NCBI GenBank assembly: GCA_934045905.1
Contig: OW203769.1
Location: 13,671,705 to 13,735,704, forward strand
Reading direction: 5' to 3'
Length of the DNA stretch: 64,000 nucleotides
Origin: Leuctra nigra
Lineage: Eukaryota > Arthropoda > Insecta > Plecoptera > Leuctridae
Below, one piece after another: positions 46,596 to 59,106 of this stretch. The position numbers and the translations under genes are program-made. How positions within the stretch are numbered: the stretch's first letter is position 1; each line of letters starts with the position of its first letter. The notes beneath the pieces are model-generated. The model saw only the letters and a program-made list of their open reading frames with translations, was not told the DNA's origin and ran no database searches.

Positions 46596-48538
46596 CATCA
46601 TCTCCCGTCACAACTGCTCCAGCATCCACATGGACCTCTCACTGCGCTGTATCAGAGTCGCTGTTATCACCTCATCCCGCTATTGACAGTAACTACAGAT
46701 AGCGTCTAGGCGGGCAATCTCGCTGTTTACGACGTCTGTAAACCTGGCCCGGGGTCTGCAGGCTGGTTCATACGCATCATCTCCCGTCACAACTGCTCCA
46801 GCATCCACATGGACCTCTCACTGCGCTGTATCAGAGTCGCTGTTATCACCTCATCCCGCTATTGACAGTAACTACAGATAGCGTCTAGGCGGGCAATCTC
46901 GCTGTTTACGACGTCTGTAAACCTGGCCCGGGGTCTGCAGGCTGGTTCAAACGCATCATCTCCCGTCACAACTGCTCCAGCATCCACATGGACCTCTCAC
47001 TGCGCTGTATCAGAGTCGCTGTTATCACCTCATCCCGCTAATGACAGTAACTACAGATAGCGTCTAGGCGGGCAATCTCGCTGTTTACGACGTCTGTAAA
47101 ACTGGCCCGGGGTCTGCAGGCTGGTTCATACGCATCATCTCCCGTCACAACTGCTCCAGCATCCACATGGACCTCTCACTGCGCTGTATCAGAGTCGCTG
47201 TTATCACCTCATCCCGCTATTGACAGTAACTACAGATAGCGTCTAGGCGGGCAATCTCGCTGTTTACGACGTCTGTAAACCTGGCCCGGGGTCTGCTGGC
47301 TGGTTCATACGCATCATCTCCCGTCACAACTGCTCCAGCATCCACATGGACCTCTCACTGCGCTGTATCAGAGTCGCTGTTATCACCTCATCCCGCTATT
47401 GACAGTAACTACAGATAGCGTCTAGGCGGGCAATCTCGCTGTTTACGACGTCTGTAAACCTGGCCCGGGGTCTGCTGGCTGGTTCATACGCATCATCTCC
47501 CGTCACAACTGCTCCAGCATCCACATGGACCTCTCACTGTATCAGAGTCGCTGTTATCACCTCATCCCGCTATTGACAGTAACTACAGATAGCGTCTAGG
47601 CGGGCAATCTCGCTGTTTACGACGTCTGTAAACCTGGCCCGGGTCTGCAGGCTGGTTCATACGCATCATCTCCCGTCACAACTGCTCCAGCATCCACATG
47701 GACCTCTCACTGCGCTGTATCAGAGTCGCTGTTATCACCTCATCCCGCTATTGACAGTAACTACAGATAGCGTCTAGGCGGGCAATCTCGCTGTTTACGA
47801 CGTCTGTAAACCTGGCCCGGGGTCTGCTGGCTGGTTCATACGCATCATCTCCCGTCACAACTGCTCCAGCATCCACATGGACCTCTCACTGTATCAGAGT
47901 CGCTGTTATCACCTCATCCCGCTATTGACAGTAACTACAGATAGCGTCTAGGCGGGCAATCTCGCTGTTTACGACGTCTGTAAACCTGGCCCGGGGTCTG
48001 CTGGCTGGTTCATACGCATCATCTCCCGTCACAACTGCTCCAGCATCCACATGGACCTCTCACTGTATCAGAGTCGCTGTTATCACCTCATCCCGCTATT
48101 GACAGTAACTACAGATAGCGTCTAGGCGGGCAATCTCGCTGTTTACGACGTCTGTAAACCTGTCCCGGGGTCTGCAGGCTGGTTCATACGCATCATCTCC
48201 CGTCACAACTGCTCCAGCATCCACATGGACCTCTCACTGTATCAGAGTCGCTGTTATCACCTCATCCCGCTATTGACAGTAACTACAGATAGCGTCTAGG
48301 CGGGCAATCTCGCTGTTTACGACGTCTGTAAACCTGGCCCGGGGTCTGCTGGCTGGTTCATACGCATCATCTCCCGTCACAACTGCTCCAGCATCCACAT
48401 GGACCTCTCACTGTATCAGAGTCGCTGTTATCACCTCATCCCGCTATTGACAGTAACTACAGATAGCGTCTAGGCGGGCAATCTCGCTGTTTACGACGTC
48501 TGTAAACCTGGCCCGGGGTCTGCAGGCTGGTTCATACG
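46596..48538. repeat. 179-bp satellite, 11 tandem copies
   Basis: Units start at 46596, 46775, 46954, 47133, 47312, 47491, 47664, 47843, 48017, 48191 and 48365 (CATCATCTCCCGTCACAACT). Units are 179 bp, or 174 bp where GCGCT is missing after CTCACT (copies 6, 8, 9, 10, 11; copy 6 is 173 with one further G lost). Copies are almost identical. Each unit has hairpin potential (GTTTAC..GTAAAC; CCCGC..GCGGG). Confidence 0.95.
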
Positions 48539-49215
48539 CACACGTTTCTGTCTTTCACTTCATTGCACGCACAAGAATCAATAGCATGCTTTTCACAAGT
48601 GATTTAGACTCGTTTTCAACGATTTGTTACATTTAACTGTTGGTTAGGACTCGATTGCCATAGCAGCAATTCCAATGACTCCTAGAATCACTATTTGAAT
48701 TGTAATACCAGCCCAAAGGCCGAAAAAAAATATCAACAGTTGCTTTAGTTCTGTATCCCAAATCTGTTTTTCACCTGTTTTCCAATTATATATTTTTATT
48801 TTAAGACCTCTTTTTTATCACTTTTAATCAATCCTTTGGGGGTAATTCCATGACAAATCAACGAATGAGGGTTGAAGTTTTTGATTGTCATTGAAAGAAA
48901 AATGTTCTCCGATTGTTTTAAACTTTCTGCAAAATCAGTCCAGAACTTGAAGTGTAGGGAAAATTGTTATTTCAAACTTCTTCATTGTCAAATTTGCTTA
49001 ATTTGGCTCACTTTACAATTTGACTCCATACTCTCTGGCATTACCTATCTGCACTACATCTTCCCAACTTTTAGGGGGGGGGGGGGGGAGGCTAGCGATA
49101 CAAAAACAATAGGGTCTTCTTGAAATGTTCACACATTTGCAAAGAAATACGAATTTATAACACAATGAAATACTGTAGTTTTCGGAAGGTAAAACGTCGA
49201 AATAAAGCAGTAAGC
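48539..49215. other. Non-coding stretch
   Basis: Contains a decayed relative of the 31244 element (about 48620-48730) and a 15-nt G run (49074-49088). Nothing else recognised. Confidence 0.45.
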
Positions 49216-49682
49216 CAGGGGTCGGCAACCTTTTTTGGTGAAGGAGCCAATTTCCCAATAATTAATAAATTAGATAAATGGGAGCCGCAGTAGAGGCAAT
49301 CCAATATGATACACCGAAAATAAAAATTAGAATTACTAGTTTATTTTGATATTTTGACGAAACGTCGCCGCGCAGGGCGTTTTTTAGAATTCCAACAATT
49401 TAAAAGTGATTCTGGGACACTAAAATGAACAAAGTGAAACAAATAACCATCCAATTGATGGGCGTTTTTGTTAAGGATTTCAACAATTTAAGTATTTCTG
49501 GGACTCGAAAATGAACAAAGAATCAAATAACGTTCCAATTGTTGCCCCGCCCCGCAGGGCGTTTTTTATACGAATTTTAAAATGTTTCGATTCCAGGTCA
49601 TTACCTATTTGAATTATAAAGAGCCATTCAAGAACCATCAACGAGCCGCATGGTCTCCGGAGCCGCAGGTAGCCGGCCCCTG
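49216..49682. mobile_element. hAT-like MITE (CAGGGGTCGGCAACC), copy 1
   Basis: TIR CAGGGGTCGGCAACC with the inverse of CAGGGGCCGGCTACC; flanks CAGTAAGC and TAGTAAGC (7 of 8). Interior holds CGCAGGGCGTTTTTT twice. Confidence 0.82.
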
Positions 49683-50035
49683 TAGTAAGCCCTCGCAGCT
49701 CAGTAAATCACCAGGTACGTGTGGTGTACAGTCAGGGAAATTAGATGGTTCATACTCTGCCTCTCTCTGACCCATAACATAAACATGTGTTTTATATGGA
49801 GCAGAGAGAGATAGAGTCTAACCATCTAATTTCCTTGACTATACATAAAATGACCACTTTTTCTCGTCATATTATGATGCAGAATACAGAAATCTATTCA
49901 CATGTCGATTTTGAACGATTTCTCACGCAGAGTGCTAGTTTCCCTCTTCCATCGTCAATCCATGTGAACTCCAAACACCTGTACCTGTGTTGGCATTGTA
50001 TTGTGCAAGATCTCTGTGCATCAAGCAAATGCACA

Positions 50036-50059
50036 TCATCATCATCATCATCATCATTA
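50036..50059. repeat. (CAT)n microsatellite
   Basis: About eight CAT triplets. Confidence 0.9.
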
Positions 50060-50574
50060 GCATGACAGAACCACAATGAAGATCATCACTTTCCACTCTC
50101 AGCAGCAGATTTCTCAACTTTCCATCTCGTAATGAATTATGTGAATGACATCTGCATTGAATGATAATGGTTCAGTGGTGTGATTCATTATCTACTCATA
50201 GATTATCGAGGCTGAGGTGGGGAGGAGACGGTCGTGAGTCATGACCTTCCCAGCACATATCGCATTTGAATCGAAATCGGAGTCTTTGATATCAATCGTC
50301 TTTGACCTTTAATGCGTTGCAAAAGCTACAAAATTAACCGATGCGAGCGTCTTCACTTGAAACTTATGTCCGGAATCTGTGTCCGTTCTTTCGCATAGGC
50401 CAAACGAACGGTTCAGGCCAATATTTTCACGATATAATAATTACTATCCGGTTCGTTTATATGTTGATTTCTAGCTAGAGCGATCCCTTGGATTCACCGG
50501 AAAATTGACTTCTAATAGTTCATACTTCGCTTTCTTGACGGATTAAAAAAAAATATGTGGTCCAGGTTTTACAT

Positions 50575-50930
50575 AAGTGGTCGGCAACTTGCGGCTCCTT
50601 GGTGGTTCTTGAATCTAAATGAAGATCTGGAATCGAAAGATGTGAAAATTCGGGGAAAAAACGCCGTGCGGGGCAACAAATGGAATGGAATTTGATTCAG
50701 TCCGTTCATTTTAAGTCCCAGAATCACTTTTAAATTGTTGAAATTCTTTAAAAAAAGGCCCTGAGGGGCAACAACTGGGGGGCTTCGTCAAATAATATCA
50801 ATATAAACTAGTAATTCAATACTCGTATATTATTTTCTGAGTATTAGGTAGGTATATTTGATTGCCTTTATTATCTAATTTATTAATTTTTGGGAAATTG
50901 GCTACACCAAAAAAAAATTGCCGACCCCTG
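50575..50930. mobile_element. hAT-like MITE (CAGGGGTCGGCAACC), copy 2
   Basis: Exact 8-bp duplication TTTTACAT (50567-50574, 50931-50938). The left end has decayed to AAGTGGTCGGCAAC; the right end is the intact inverse CCGACCCCTG. Confidence 0.85.
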
Positions 50931-50989
50931 TTTTACATGCATTTCGACGGCTCGCTTATCAAAGTTATAACCGCAAATAAGAGGAACGA

Positions 50990-51265
50990 AACCGCTGGGA
51001 TAGCCATGGAGCTAGCACAACGCAACGGGCACAAGGCGGCCCACCCCGCGCGAGAGAGAGTGGGCCGGGGCCGCGAGTGGGGCGGGGGTGTATTGATTTT
51101 CCCGCGCTTATGTCGGCCTAGTGTGTACGCGCCCTCTCGACAACAACCACGCCACTACCTGGCCACGTACACACCCGCGGACTCGGCAAATACCAGTTGC
51201 ACGCGACCACGTTCCCGTGTGTCCTTCCTCGACTATAGTGGTTCATTTCGTGCGTCCCACGGCGT
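50990..51265. promoter_or_regulatory. CpG-rich island, possible promoter
   Basis: A GC- and CpG-rich block (GGCGGCCCACCCCGCGCGAG, GGCCGGGGCCGCGAGTGGGG) in AT-rich surroundings. It is upstream of the FERM gene with respect to its direction, so it could hold a promoter or 5' exon. No start codon or splice site was tied to it. Confidence 0.25.
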
Positions 51266-51729
51266 GAAATAGGTCACAGCCGCCAACTTCCCATCGTCCA
51301 TCATTCTTCATAGGGAGGTTTCACGGTCAATTGACCTATATGACTGTCAATACCTAGGGTGCATACCGATTTTTAATCAGGTCGCCCAGTTTCCCTATCC
51401 TTTTAACATTGTGACGTAACACCTGGGCGTGACCTTGAGTCGAATCGTGGTCGAATGAATGAAAATAGAGTAATCACAACGCCCGACCTCTTGAGCTTGA
51501 GCATTATGGGCACTGGTTTCAGCTCGTTTGTTGACGCGGCAAGTTTGATTTAACCCGTAAATCCTATGGTGACGTCAACGCCCAACCAGCTTCTATTTTG
51601 AACCTTATTCCCGGGAATTTATTTTTTCGGGAATTTTCCCGGGAATTTATTGGGAATTTACTACAGGGATGAGTAAACATTAAGAGAAAACATTATTAAA
51701 GCATGTTTATGTTTTGAGATGTCATAACA

Positions 51730-52018
51730 CAGGGGTTGGCAACCTGCGGCTCCTTGGTGGTTTTTAAATGGCTCTTTATAATTTAAATAAAGATCTGGAA
51801 TCGAAATATTTGAAAATTCGAAAAAAACGCCCTGCGGGGCAACATCAAGAGGGAGAGGGGGGGGGGGCGCTTTGTCAAAATAGCAGAATAAACTAGTAAT
51901 TCAATTGATTATTTTTGGTGTATTACATTTGATTGCCTGCTATGCGGCTCGCATTATTGTCTAATTTATGACTTTTTCGGAAATTGGTTCCGTCACCAAA
52001 AAAGGTTACCGACCCCTG
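51730..52018. mobile_element. hAT-like MITE (CAGGGGTCGGCAACC), copy 3
   Basis: Ends CAGGGGTTGGCAACC and the inverse of CAGGGGTCGGTAACC; flanks TCATAACA and TCATAAGA (7 of 8). Contains AAAAACGCCCTGCGGGGCAA. Confidence 0.83.
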
Positions 52019-53193
52019 TCATAAGATAACAAGAAAATTAATGACAAAATAGAGAATACTTAGAGGTAATGAGATAGCACAAAATAATAACATTATACAT
52101 TTTAATTTATAATGAAAAGTAAATTCCCGATTTGGGGATGATGATTATTGTGGTTTAACGGCGCGTCAACGACGAGGTTATATTGCGCACATTAATATTT
52201 GCATTTTTGCATTTAACTTTGTTGATATAAGTGGAGGACATGGGGAGCGGGTCGACATAACTGGCCCGATCCGGGGGAGTCCAGCACTGGTGGGAAGGCC
52301 AGGCCGGAATGGGGACGGACCGGGGGGGAGGGGGAGGCTTCGGGCCGGCGGGACTCGATTTCAGGGGGATCACCATCTCGAGGGGGGAGGCCGGCCCGAG
52401 GGGACCGCAAATTCAAGGGAGGGCATGGGACTAGGCCGACCCTGGACTGCACTTGGTTAGGACCAACTCGCTATGCGAGCCGGTCCCTTAAGCCCCACCA
52501 CCTCGTCAAGGTGGCAGTCCATTCCCCAAATTTGCTCGGGAATATTCGCTTTTCGCTCCAGTTCCAGTTCGCTGGAACTGGAAGCGAATTCCAGTTCGCT
52601 TTTTTCTCAAATATACAGAATTTTCCCGTATGACCAAAAATGTATTGACAGATCAAATCTCATCAATTCTTCGTCATCATCTCCCAATCATCATCATCAG
52701 CCGGTCACCATTCACATTGTTACAGAACAGTGCGACGTTAACCAACACAATCACGTATTAAAACAATGTATAGGTACCTATCAGAGTTATATTTCCATTA
52801 GGTCTTGTTTCCGAATTTCCCAACGGACCGACAACCAGATGAAAACTAGTGTTTTCAAACCTGTGGCAAATTACACCACACGTGTTTGCTCCAATCAATA
52901 GCGAGTCCGCGGAGAATATTATTCGACAATACGTTCCTCCCCAGGCAACTTGACAGAAGTAAAATAAACGTCAAAATATCCAATTCTAAATCAATAATAA
53001 TGACACAAGGGCTGGCCACTGAAACCTGCCATTCTTCTCTCTTTCTGGCAGGTGCCATTCTACGTCACTGCAATCCAATTTTCTCACGGGCCGTAGCTAC
53101 ACCACATTGATTGTACACTAGAAACTAAGCTCAGCTTCGTGTAACGTCATCACACGGGCCGAGGCTTCGCCACGTCGACTGTACGTGAGAGTG
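52019..53193. other. Non-coding stretch with GC-rich block
   Basis: 52240-52500 is unusually G-rich on the plus strand (runs of GGGGG). 52555-52605 repeats CCAGTTCGCT and its inverse. No gene recognised. Confidence 0.45.
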
Positions 53194-53525
53194 CACGGGC
53201 CGACACCACGCCGCACCGACTACATGTGAGAGTACACGGGCCGACGCCACGCCGCACCGACTATACGCGTGGTATAAAGAGCAAGATGTCGCTGTCTAAA
53301 TGAGATGTAATTGGTATCAATTGCTCCTTGCAGCGTGGAAATGGGTCAGAGCTGATTAGCACGGGCCGACACCACGCCGCACCGACTACATGTGAGAGTG
53401 CACGGGCCGACGCCACGCCGCACCGACTATACGCGTGGTATAAAGAGCAAGATGTCGCTGTCTAAATGAGATGTAATTGGTATCAATTGCTCCTTGCAGC
53501 GTGGAAATGGGTCAGAGCTGATTAG
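53194..53525. repeat. 166-bp tandem duplication containing TATAAA
   Basis: Two near-identical units begin at 53194 and 53360 (CACGGGCCGACACCACGCCG). Each has ACGCGTGGTATAAAGAGC. A third partial unit of the CACGGGCCGA..CGCACCGACT motif precedes and is repeated within each unit. Confidence 0.85.
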
Positions 53526-53744
53526 CGCGCAATTCTTCTGCTTCCCAGCACTGGAAGCTGCAGGCTGGATACACTGGAGCGAGGCTGGATACACTGGAGC
53601 GAGGCTGGAGAACTCCCGGACTCCAGGATATTGATTGCTCACTTCATTCACGTCTTTTAATGCTATTCAAGTTATACCACGTGACGTCACATAAATAATA
53701 CGATATTTTTTAAAGGAATTGATAATTTATTTTCCTAAGTCGGT

Positions 53745-53954
53745 CAGAGGTAGAAGGTTGGAAGTCCTCGATTTTGCGTTGCACTTTTTTGTGTAATCAA
53801 GCTCTATCATTGCCATTTGACCATGTCAACAAATGCAGTTGCATTAAATATTCTCTTACACAATGACTCATGTCACCATTACAAATATGATTGGATGAAG
53901 GCAGAATTACTGGCTTCTGAGCTCACCTCAAGAATCATTGAACTTCTGGCTCTG
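53745..53954. mobile_element. TIR element (CAGAGGTAGAAGG), copy
   Basis: Left end CAGAGGTAGAAGGTTGGAAG; right end decayed (CTTCTGGCTCTG). Interior similar to 61987-62176, including GTCAACAAATGCAGTT and TACACAATGACTCATGT-like parts. Confidence 0.55.
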
Positions 53955-54681
53955 AGGTACAGAAGTGATTCCAAAATAACTCGAATTAGTATTTTCCTTC
54001 ATAGGATAAAATGTATCCCTCAAATTTAAATAATTTGATTCGTACTTAACAATCAGTAATATTGAAAGCAAAATGCGAGAGTATACAATTTGTCAAGCTA
54101 TACAATTTGTCAAGAACAAGATTGAATGGGGAAAAATTTATATTATGTTACACATTTACGTATTCCCACCAAGTTTCTTCATTTATACAATTTAGCCAAC
54201 TCTTTTGACTAAGAAGTATAGGTATACGTGACGATTGATCAAAAGATTATTTAAAATACGGCTGAAAAGTTCTCAGCCCCATTCAACAATATGCACACAA
54301 TAATATACTTATAGTCCCCTCACATGAAAGCTATCTGTCTGAATGCATCAGGATGCAAGTGCATCTTCTCTTCAGACATCACTCCAGCCTCCCCGGTCGG
54401 GAGCAGATCTGTCACAGGGGCGCGGGGGCTATTTTAAGAACACAGCCTCCAGGAATAATTCCAATCAAATCTTCTTTAACGACTTCCCGGCGTCTTCGGC
54501 TCTGTCGGCAATTGAATCACGTGAAAGATTCATTGAAACTGATTGATTGGATCGAGCAAAAGCCCGGGAAACAGAAGCCAGCGATGTGCCAAGAGAATAT
54601 TCGAATGAAATATTCAAATATTCTAACTGTCACGGAGGCCCAGATTAGGGTGACATTAGGGAATATGCAAAAGATTTTTAA

Positions 54682-55056
54682 GAGGGCTGGGTAGTGAGTT
54701 TGACCATGAAGAGTTTTTTAATCGATTTTATCAATATCTTTTACCAATGTAATTGTTAACAAAATAAGGCTTTGTACGATTATTCAGAACAGTTCAATGA
54801 AAATAATTCCATGGCTTGTAATGGTTTTTACTTTGTCCTACAGACCTTTAGTGCCCGAAAATTAGTAAAATTAAGGCACTAAACATCTGTTGGACAAAAT
54901 AAAACCAATAACTTATTCCAAACTACGAAATTATTTTCATTGAACTGTTCTGAATACTCGTACAAAGCCCCATTTTGTAAACAATTACATTGGTAAAAGA
55001 TATTAATAAAAATCGATTAAAAAACTCTTCAAGACCACGCTCACAACTCAGCCCTC
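54682..55056. mobile_element. TTAA-type foldback element, copy 4
   Basis: Exact TTAA at 54678-54681 and 55057-55060. Ends GAGGGCTGGGTAGTGAGTTT and the inverse of GAGGGCTGAGTTGTGAGCGT. Confidence 0.82.
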
Positions 55057-55082
55057 TTAATGCTGTAAAATCCAATATTTCA

Positions 55083-55383
55083 AAATAACAACATATTTGC
55101 TGCTAAATAACACTATTTTCATACTAAAGAGCGTACTTTTTCATTCATAAATATGAAATTGAAAATCAGTGTAAACTTTGGCGGGAAAACGCCATTCCGG
55201 CGAGTGATGTCATATTTTATTGTAACCGTGGCTACATCATTGTTGGTTGATATAAATGACATCACTGGCCGGAATGGCGTTTTCCCCGCCAAAATTTACA
55301 CTGAATTTCAATTTCATATTTATGAAAGAAAATGTACACTTTTTAGTGTTAAAATAGTGTGACCAACAAATATGTTGTTATTT
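55083..55383. mobile_element. Long palindromic (foldback) element
   Basis: Two arms of about 125 bp, inverted, around a 40-bp loop. Strongest at GGCGGGAAAACGCCATTCCG (left) and GGAATGGCGTTTTCCCCGCC (right); ends AAATAACAACATATTT and inverse. No coding. Confidence 0.7.
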
Positions 55384-57374
55384 GGAATTATAGTTTTTAA
55401 TAAATTAATCACCAAGAAGCACTTGGAGGGAAAGTAGTACCTTTAAAGGAAATTTGTAGGTTTCACTACAAGGAACAAATTTGGGATAATAAAATATTAT
55501 GTTAATGTACACCTACCTAATTAGTTTTACTGAAAGGCACTACTGCAATACTGGCAAAATTCTCCATTCTATACCAACGTTCGAATCAACTAGTGATTAT
55601 TAAAAAGGAGAAAACCAACCAATAATATACATCATCGCTTATAAATTTAGTACCAAGTAAAGTACTAGTATAAAAAAATCTTGAATTTATTTAAGTTATT
55701 AGGCGAAAACTTATATTGCTCAAATCTCTGTTTTGTGCGTCTTTTGCAAACGTAATAGTGGATCCTGTGATTTTTTTATCATATCATAATTCAAATACAG
55801 TTTAGGTCATAGGTCACAAATCACAATACGTCAGGGTCAGAGAGGTCGTACAGGTCAGAAATATGACACAATCACATGGTTTGGGTATTGATTTCTATGG
55901 CAACTCTTGGACTAGCTGGAAAATTAAGGGGGGAAGAGCGTAACCCCTACTTCGATAGAATTCTCTGTACCTTTGCATTATTATAGACAATTTCATTCTA
56001 CACCAGAATATGGCCCCCAAAAACTAGCATCGTGAACTAGTTTTTGAGATAAACCCATTTGTCTCCCAATGTTAGCTTATGGCGGCCAAGAAAAATCGTG
56101 CAATTTTTACGCTAAAATGAAGATCTATTTATTTTTGTCGATAGATTTCAACAAAAAACTTATTTTCTAGTAGACATATGGATATATTATCAGGAAAAAA
56201 ATAAAAAACGATACCAACCTGAACTATTTTAAAAGTTACACAGCAAAAACTAAATCATTTTCCTATACCTCCTGTGTTAAAAATTTCCTCATCTTCTGAA
56301 GCCATCAAATTGAAAACTCAATATAAGTCATGGGTTGCAAGTTACATGACATTTTATGAATCCTTCATACTTAAATATAGTTCAAATGTTGGAAACGTTA
56401 ATAAATATTGCTAATTTCAGTAAAAAATATTTTCGGGGTGTGGCATTCGATGTGTCCCCCCCCCCCCCCCCCCCCCCCCCCACCTTAATAGTTTATACCC
56501 AGCTGTACTGATGGTTAATCTGACAGAAATGTGTGGTCATTGCGAAGGCTTGATTTATCAAAGCTTTCACTCATCGTTTTCCAAAAAAAAAATCATCGTT
56601 TCTAAGGCGGAAAATGTCAGTCTACAACGTCTAAAAGACAGCTCTATGACAATCGTACGAGCTAAATGTACAGAACTTTGCGAGCAGAAAATTTAATTTC
56701 CGGGCTGTCGAGCTCGACTCCCTCTATACCGGAACTCGAATTCAAGATGAAACAAGATCTACTGATCAATTGCCAACTGACAAGGATTCTAGAAGCGAGC
56801 TTTTAGAAGTTGAACAAGTAAAAGAAATAATGTTCGCTTTAATTATGGTGATAGTACGCGAGACGCTCTTCATTTTAAGAAATAGAATTTAAATTGACCT
56901 TAATTAAAGACAATGCAGCAAAACCATTAACCAATGTAGATCTTCTCCCCCTAGACGTCAAATATACACCGGCCAGATGTTGCATAATCAAACATGGACG
57001 ATTGTAGGGGTAGGTTTTCTAAGCAATTTCTGTTGCTGTAATTTATCAGTAATTAAAGTATCTACATTTTTCCATATTAATTACACTTTTATTAAGACCT
57101 ATTTTGTTATCCTTGAGTTCTTCAAACGATTTCAATGAATATTTGTTTATTATGATAAAATGTGGTCTTGAATTTGTTAATGATGATAATGATAAAATTG
57201 CAAAATTTCAACTCGCTCGGACAAACGACAACTTGTCACTTTCCTGACGAATCATGGGATTCCATCCAACACAACAGCCAATCAGAGGATTTCGTTCGAA
57301 AAACACAGTCAACCAGAGAAAGTATATTAGTACTATCCCAAATTTCAACTTTATCAGAGAAACGCAAAGGTAAC
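55384..57374. other. Non-coding stretch
   Basis: Holds a 26-nt C run (56456-56481). No gene or element recognised. Confidence 0.45.
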
Positions 57375-57739
57375 CAGGCGCGTAGGAAGGGGGGGGGGTG
57401 ATGGGGGGATTATCCCCCCCCCTCGAGCAGGCTGACCCCCCATTCACCATACAAAATTAAGTGCATTGTCCAAGAAATACTTTTTAAAAAAAATCTAAAA
57501 AAAACACCCTGCGAGGCAAAAATAGGGAGTGATTTGTTGCAATTTGAGCAGTTTAGCTTCACAGAATCGATTTTAAAATGTTTGTAATCGAAAAAATGCC
57601 CTGCGGGCCAACAATTGTTTTTTTCTTCAGAATCACTTTTAACTTCCGGCCCCCTTCCGGATTTCCCCCTTCCGGATTTCGCAATCTCCCTTCCCCCCCC
57701 CCCCCCCCCCACATGATGAAAGTAGTTCCTACGCGCCTG
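57375..57739. mobile_element. hAT-like MITE (CAGGCGCGTAGGAA) with G/C runs
   Basis: Exact 8-bp duplication AAGGTAAC (57367-57374, 57740-57747). TIR CAGGCGCGTAGGAA with inverse of CAGGCGCGTAGGAA. Interior has long G and C runs and the motif AAATGCCCTGCGGGCCAACA also found in the CAGGGGTCGG family. Confidence 0.88.
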
Positions 57740-58128
57740 AAGGTAACCATGTAAACATAAAGAACAGGACAAAAAAACATGGACCCGAGCCGAAAGGAAA
57801 TAACAAGAAAACCCTCGCCTAATTAAAAACAATGCAGCGAAACAATAAGCATAGGTACTTAATTCCAGCCACGCCGCCAAGGGGTTAAAACGCCGTCAAT
57901 GAAAGAAGCTAACGTATGCGTCTACCACTCACCCTTGTGTACTCGGCGCATAAACACTCGGCCGGCTCGCGTTAGTAATTCCAGAAGAAAAACTCCGCGC
58001 CGCTCTTTGTAACTTAATCACCCTGCAAGCTGAATAACGCATGCATAGCGGAGTGGCTCATGCAATGTTGATGACACGACGGACACTGTGACGTCATGGC
58101 ATGATTAGTCTCAATTAATGCGGGAGCG

Positions 58129-58741
58129 AGGTCGTGTCGCCGCCGCTATGTGACATGGTGAGGACGGAGAGACTTTCCGTGTCTTGTGGAACAGAGTTGA
58201 ACAGAGGTCGTGTCGCCGCCCGCTATGTGACATGGTGAGGACGGAGAGACTTTCCGTGTCTTGTGGAACAGAGTTGAACAGAGATCGTGTCGCCGCCCGC
58301 TATGTGACATGGTGAGGACGGAGAGACTTTCCGTGTCTTGTGGAACAGAGTTGAACAGAGGTCGTGTCGCCGCCCGCTATGTGACATGGTGAGGACGGAG
58401 AGACTTTCCGTGTCTTGTGGAACAGAGTTGAACAGAGGTCGTGTCGCAGCCCGCTATGTGACATGGTGAGGACGGAGAGACTTTCCGTGTCTTGTGGAAC
58501 AGAGTTGAACAGAGGTCGTGTCGCCGCCCGCTATGTGACATGGTGAGGACGGAGAGACTTTCCGTGTCTTGTGGAACAGAGTTGAACAGAGGTCGTGTCG
58601 CCGCCCGCTATGTGACATGGTGAGGACGGAGAGACTTTCCGTGTCTTGTGGAACAGAGTTGAACAGAGGTCGTGTCGCCGCCCGCTATGTGACATGGTGA
58701 GGACGGAGAGACTTTCCGTGTCTTGTGGAACAGAGTTGAAG
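58129..58741. repeat. 77-bp tandem repeat, 8 copies
   Basis: Unit GGTCGTGTCGCCGCCCGCTA then TGTGACATGGTGAGGACGGA, GAGACTTTCCGTGTCTTGTG, GAACAGAGTTGAACAGA. CpG-rich. A CRE-like TGACGTCA lies just before it (58089-58096). Confidence 0.92.
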
Positions 58742-59106
58742 GGGGGGTGGAAGTTTCTGAAGTGCACGTATTTTATTTGTGCGAAGAATGATGACCTTGA
58801 AATCTACTGTCAAGACATAGTCATTTAGCTCAATTTTGAATACGATTTTAATGACTGTAGGGGTCATATTACAATTAGTTTCATCTTCAATCTAGTAATC
58901 TCCACTTCGGAAAATGTGGCGAATTACCTTATTGCGGTATAGCTTAAAAACTGCAGTCAATGTAGCCTGAGGTTAATTTCAGTATATAATGGTAATACAC
59001 CGAGTTTTCTGAAGTGGAGTTTAAGCTAACTAGCTTAAACTATAATATCTGTAATGATATTTATAAGAATGTAGGTTTCTGTGGAAAACTTCCATGGAGT
59101 CAGGAT

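Noticed and set aside
57933..58022. A 90-nt minus-strand block between TTGCAG and GTGAGT as a 5' exon of the FERM gene
   Set aside because: One frame is open, but the peptide shows no resemblance to a FERM F1 start and its phase cannot be tied to exon A.
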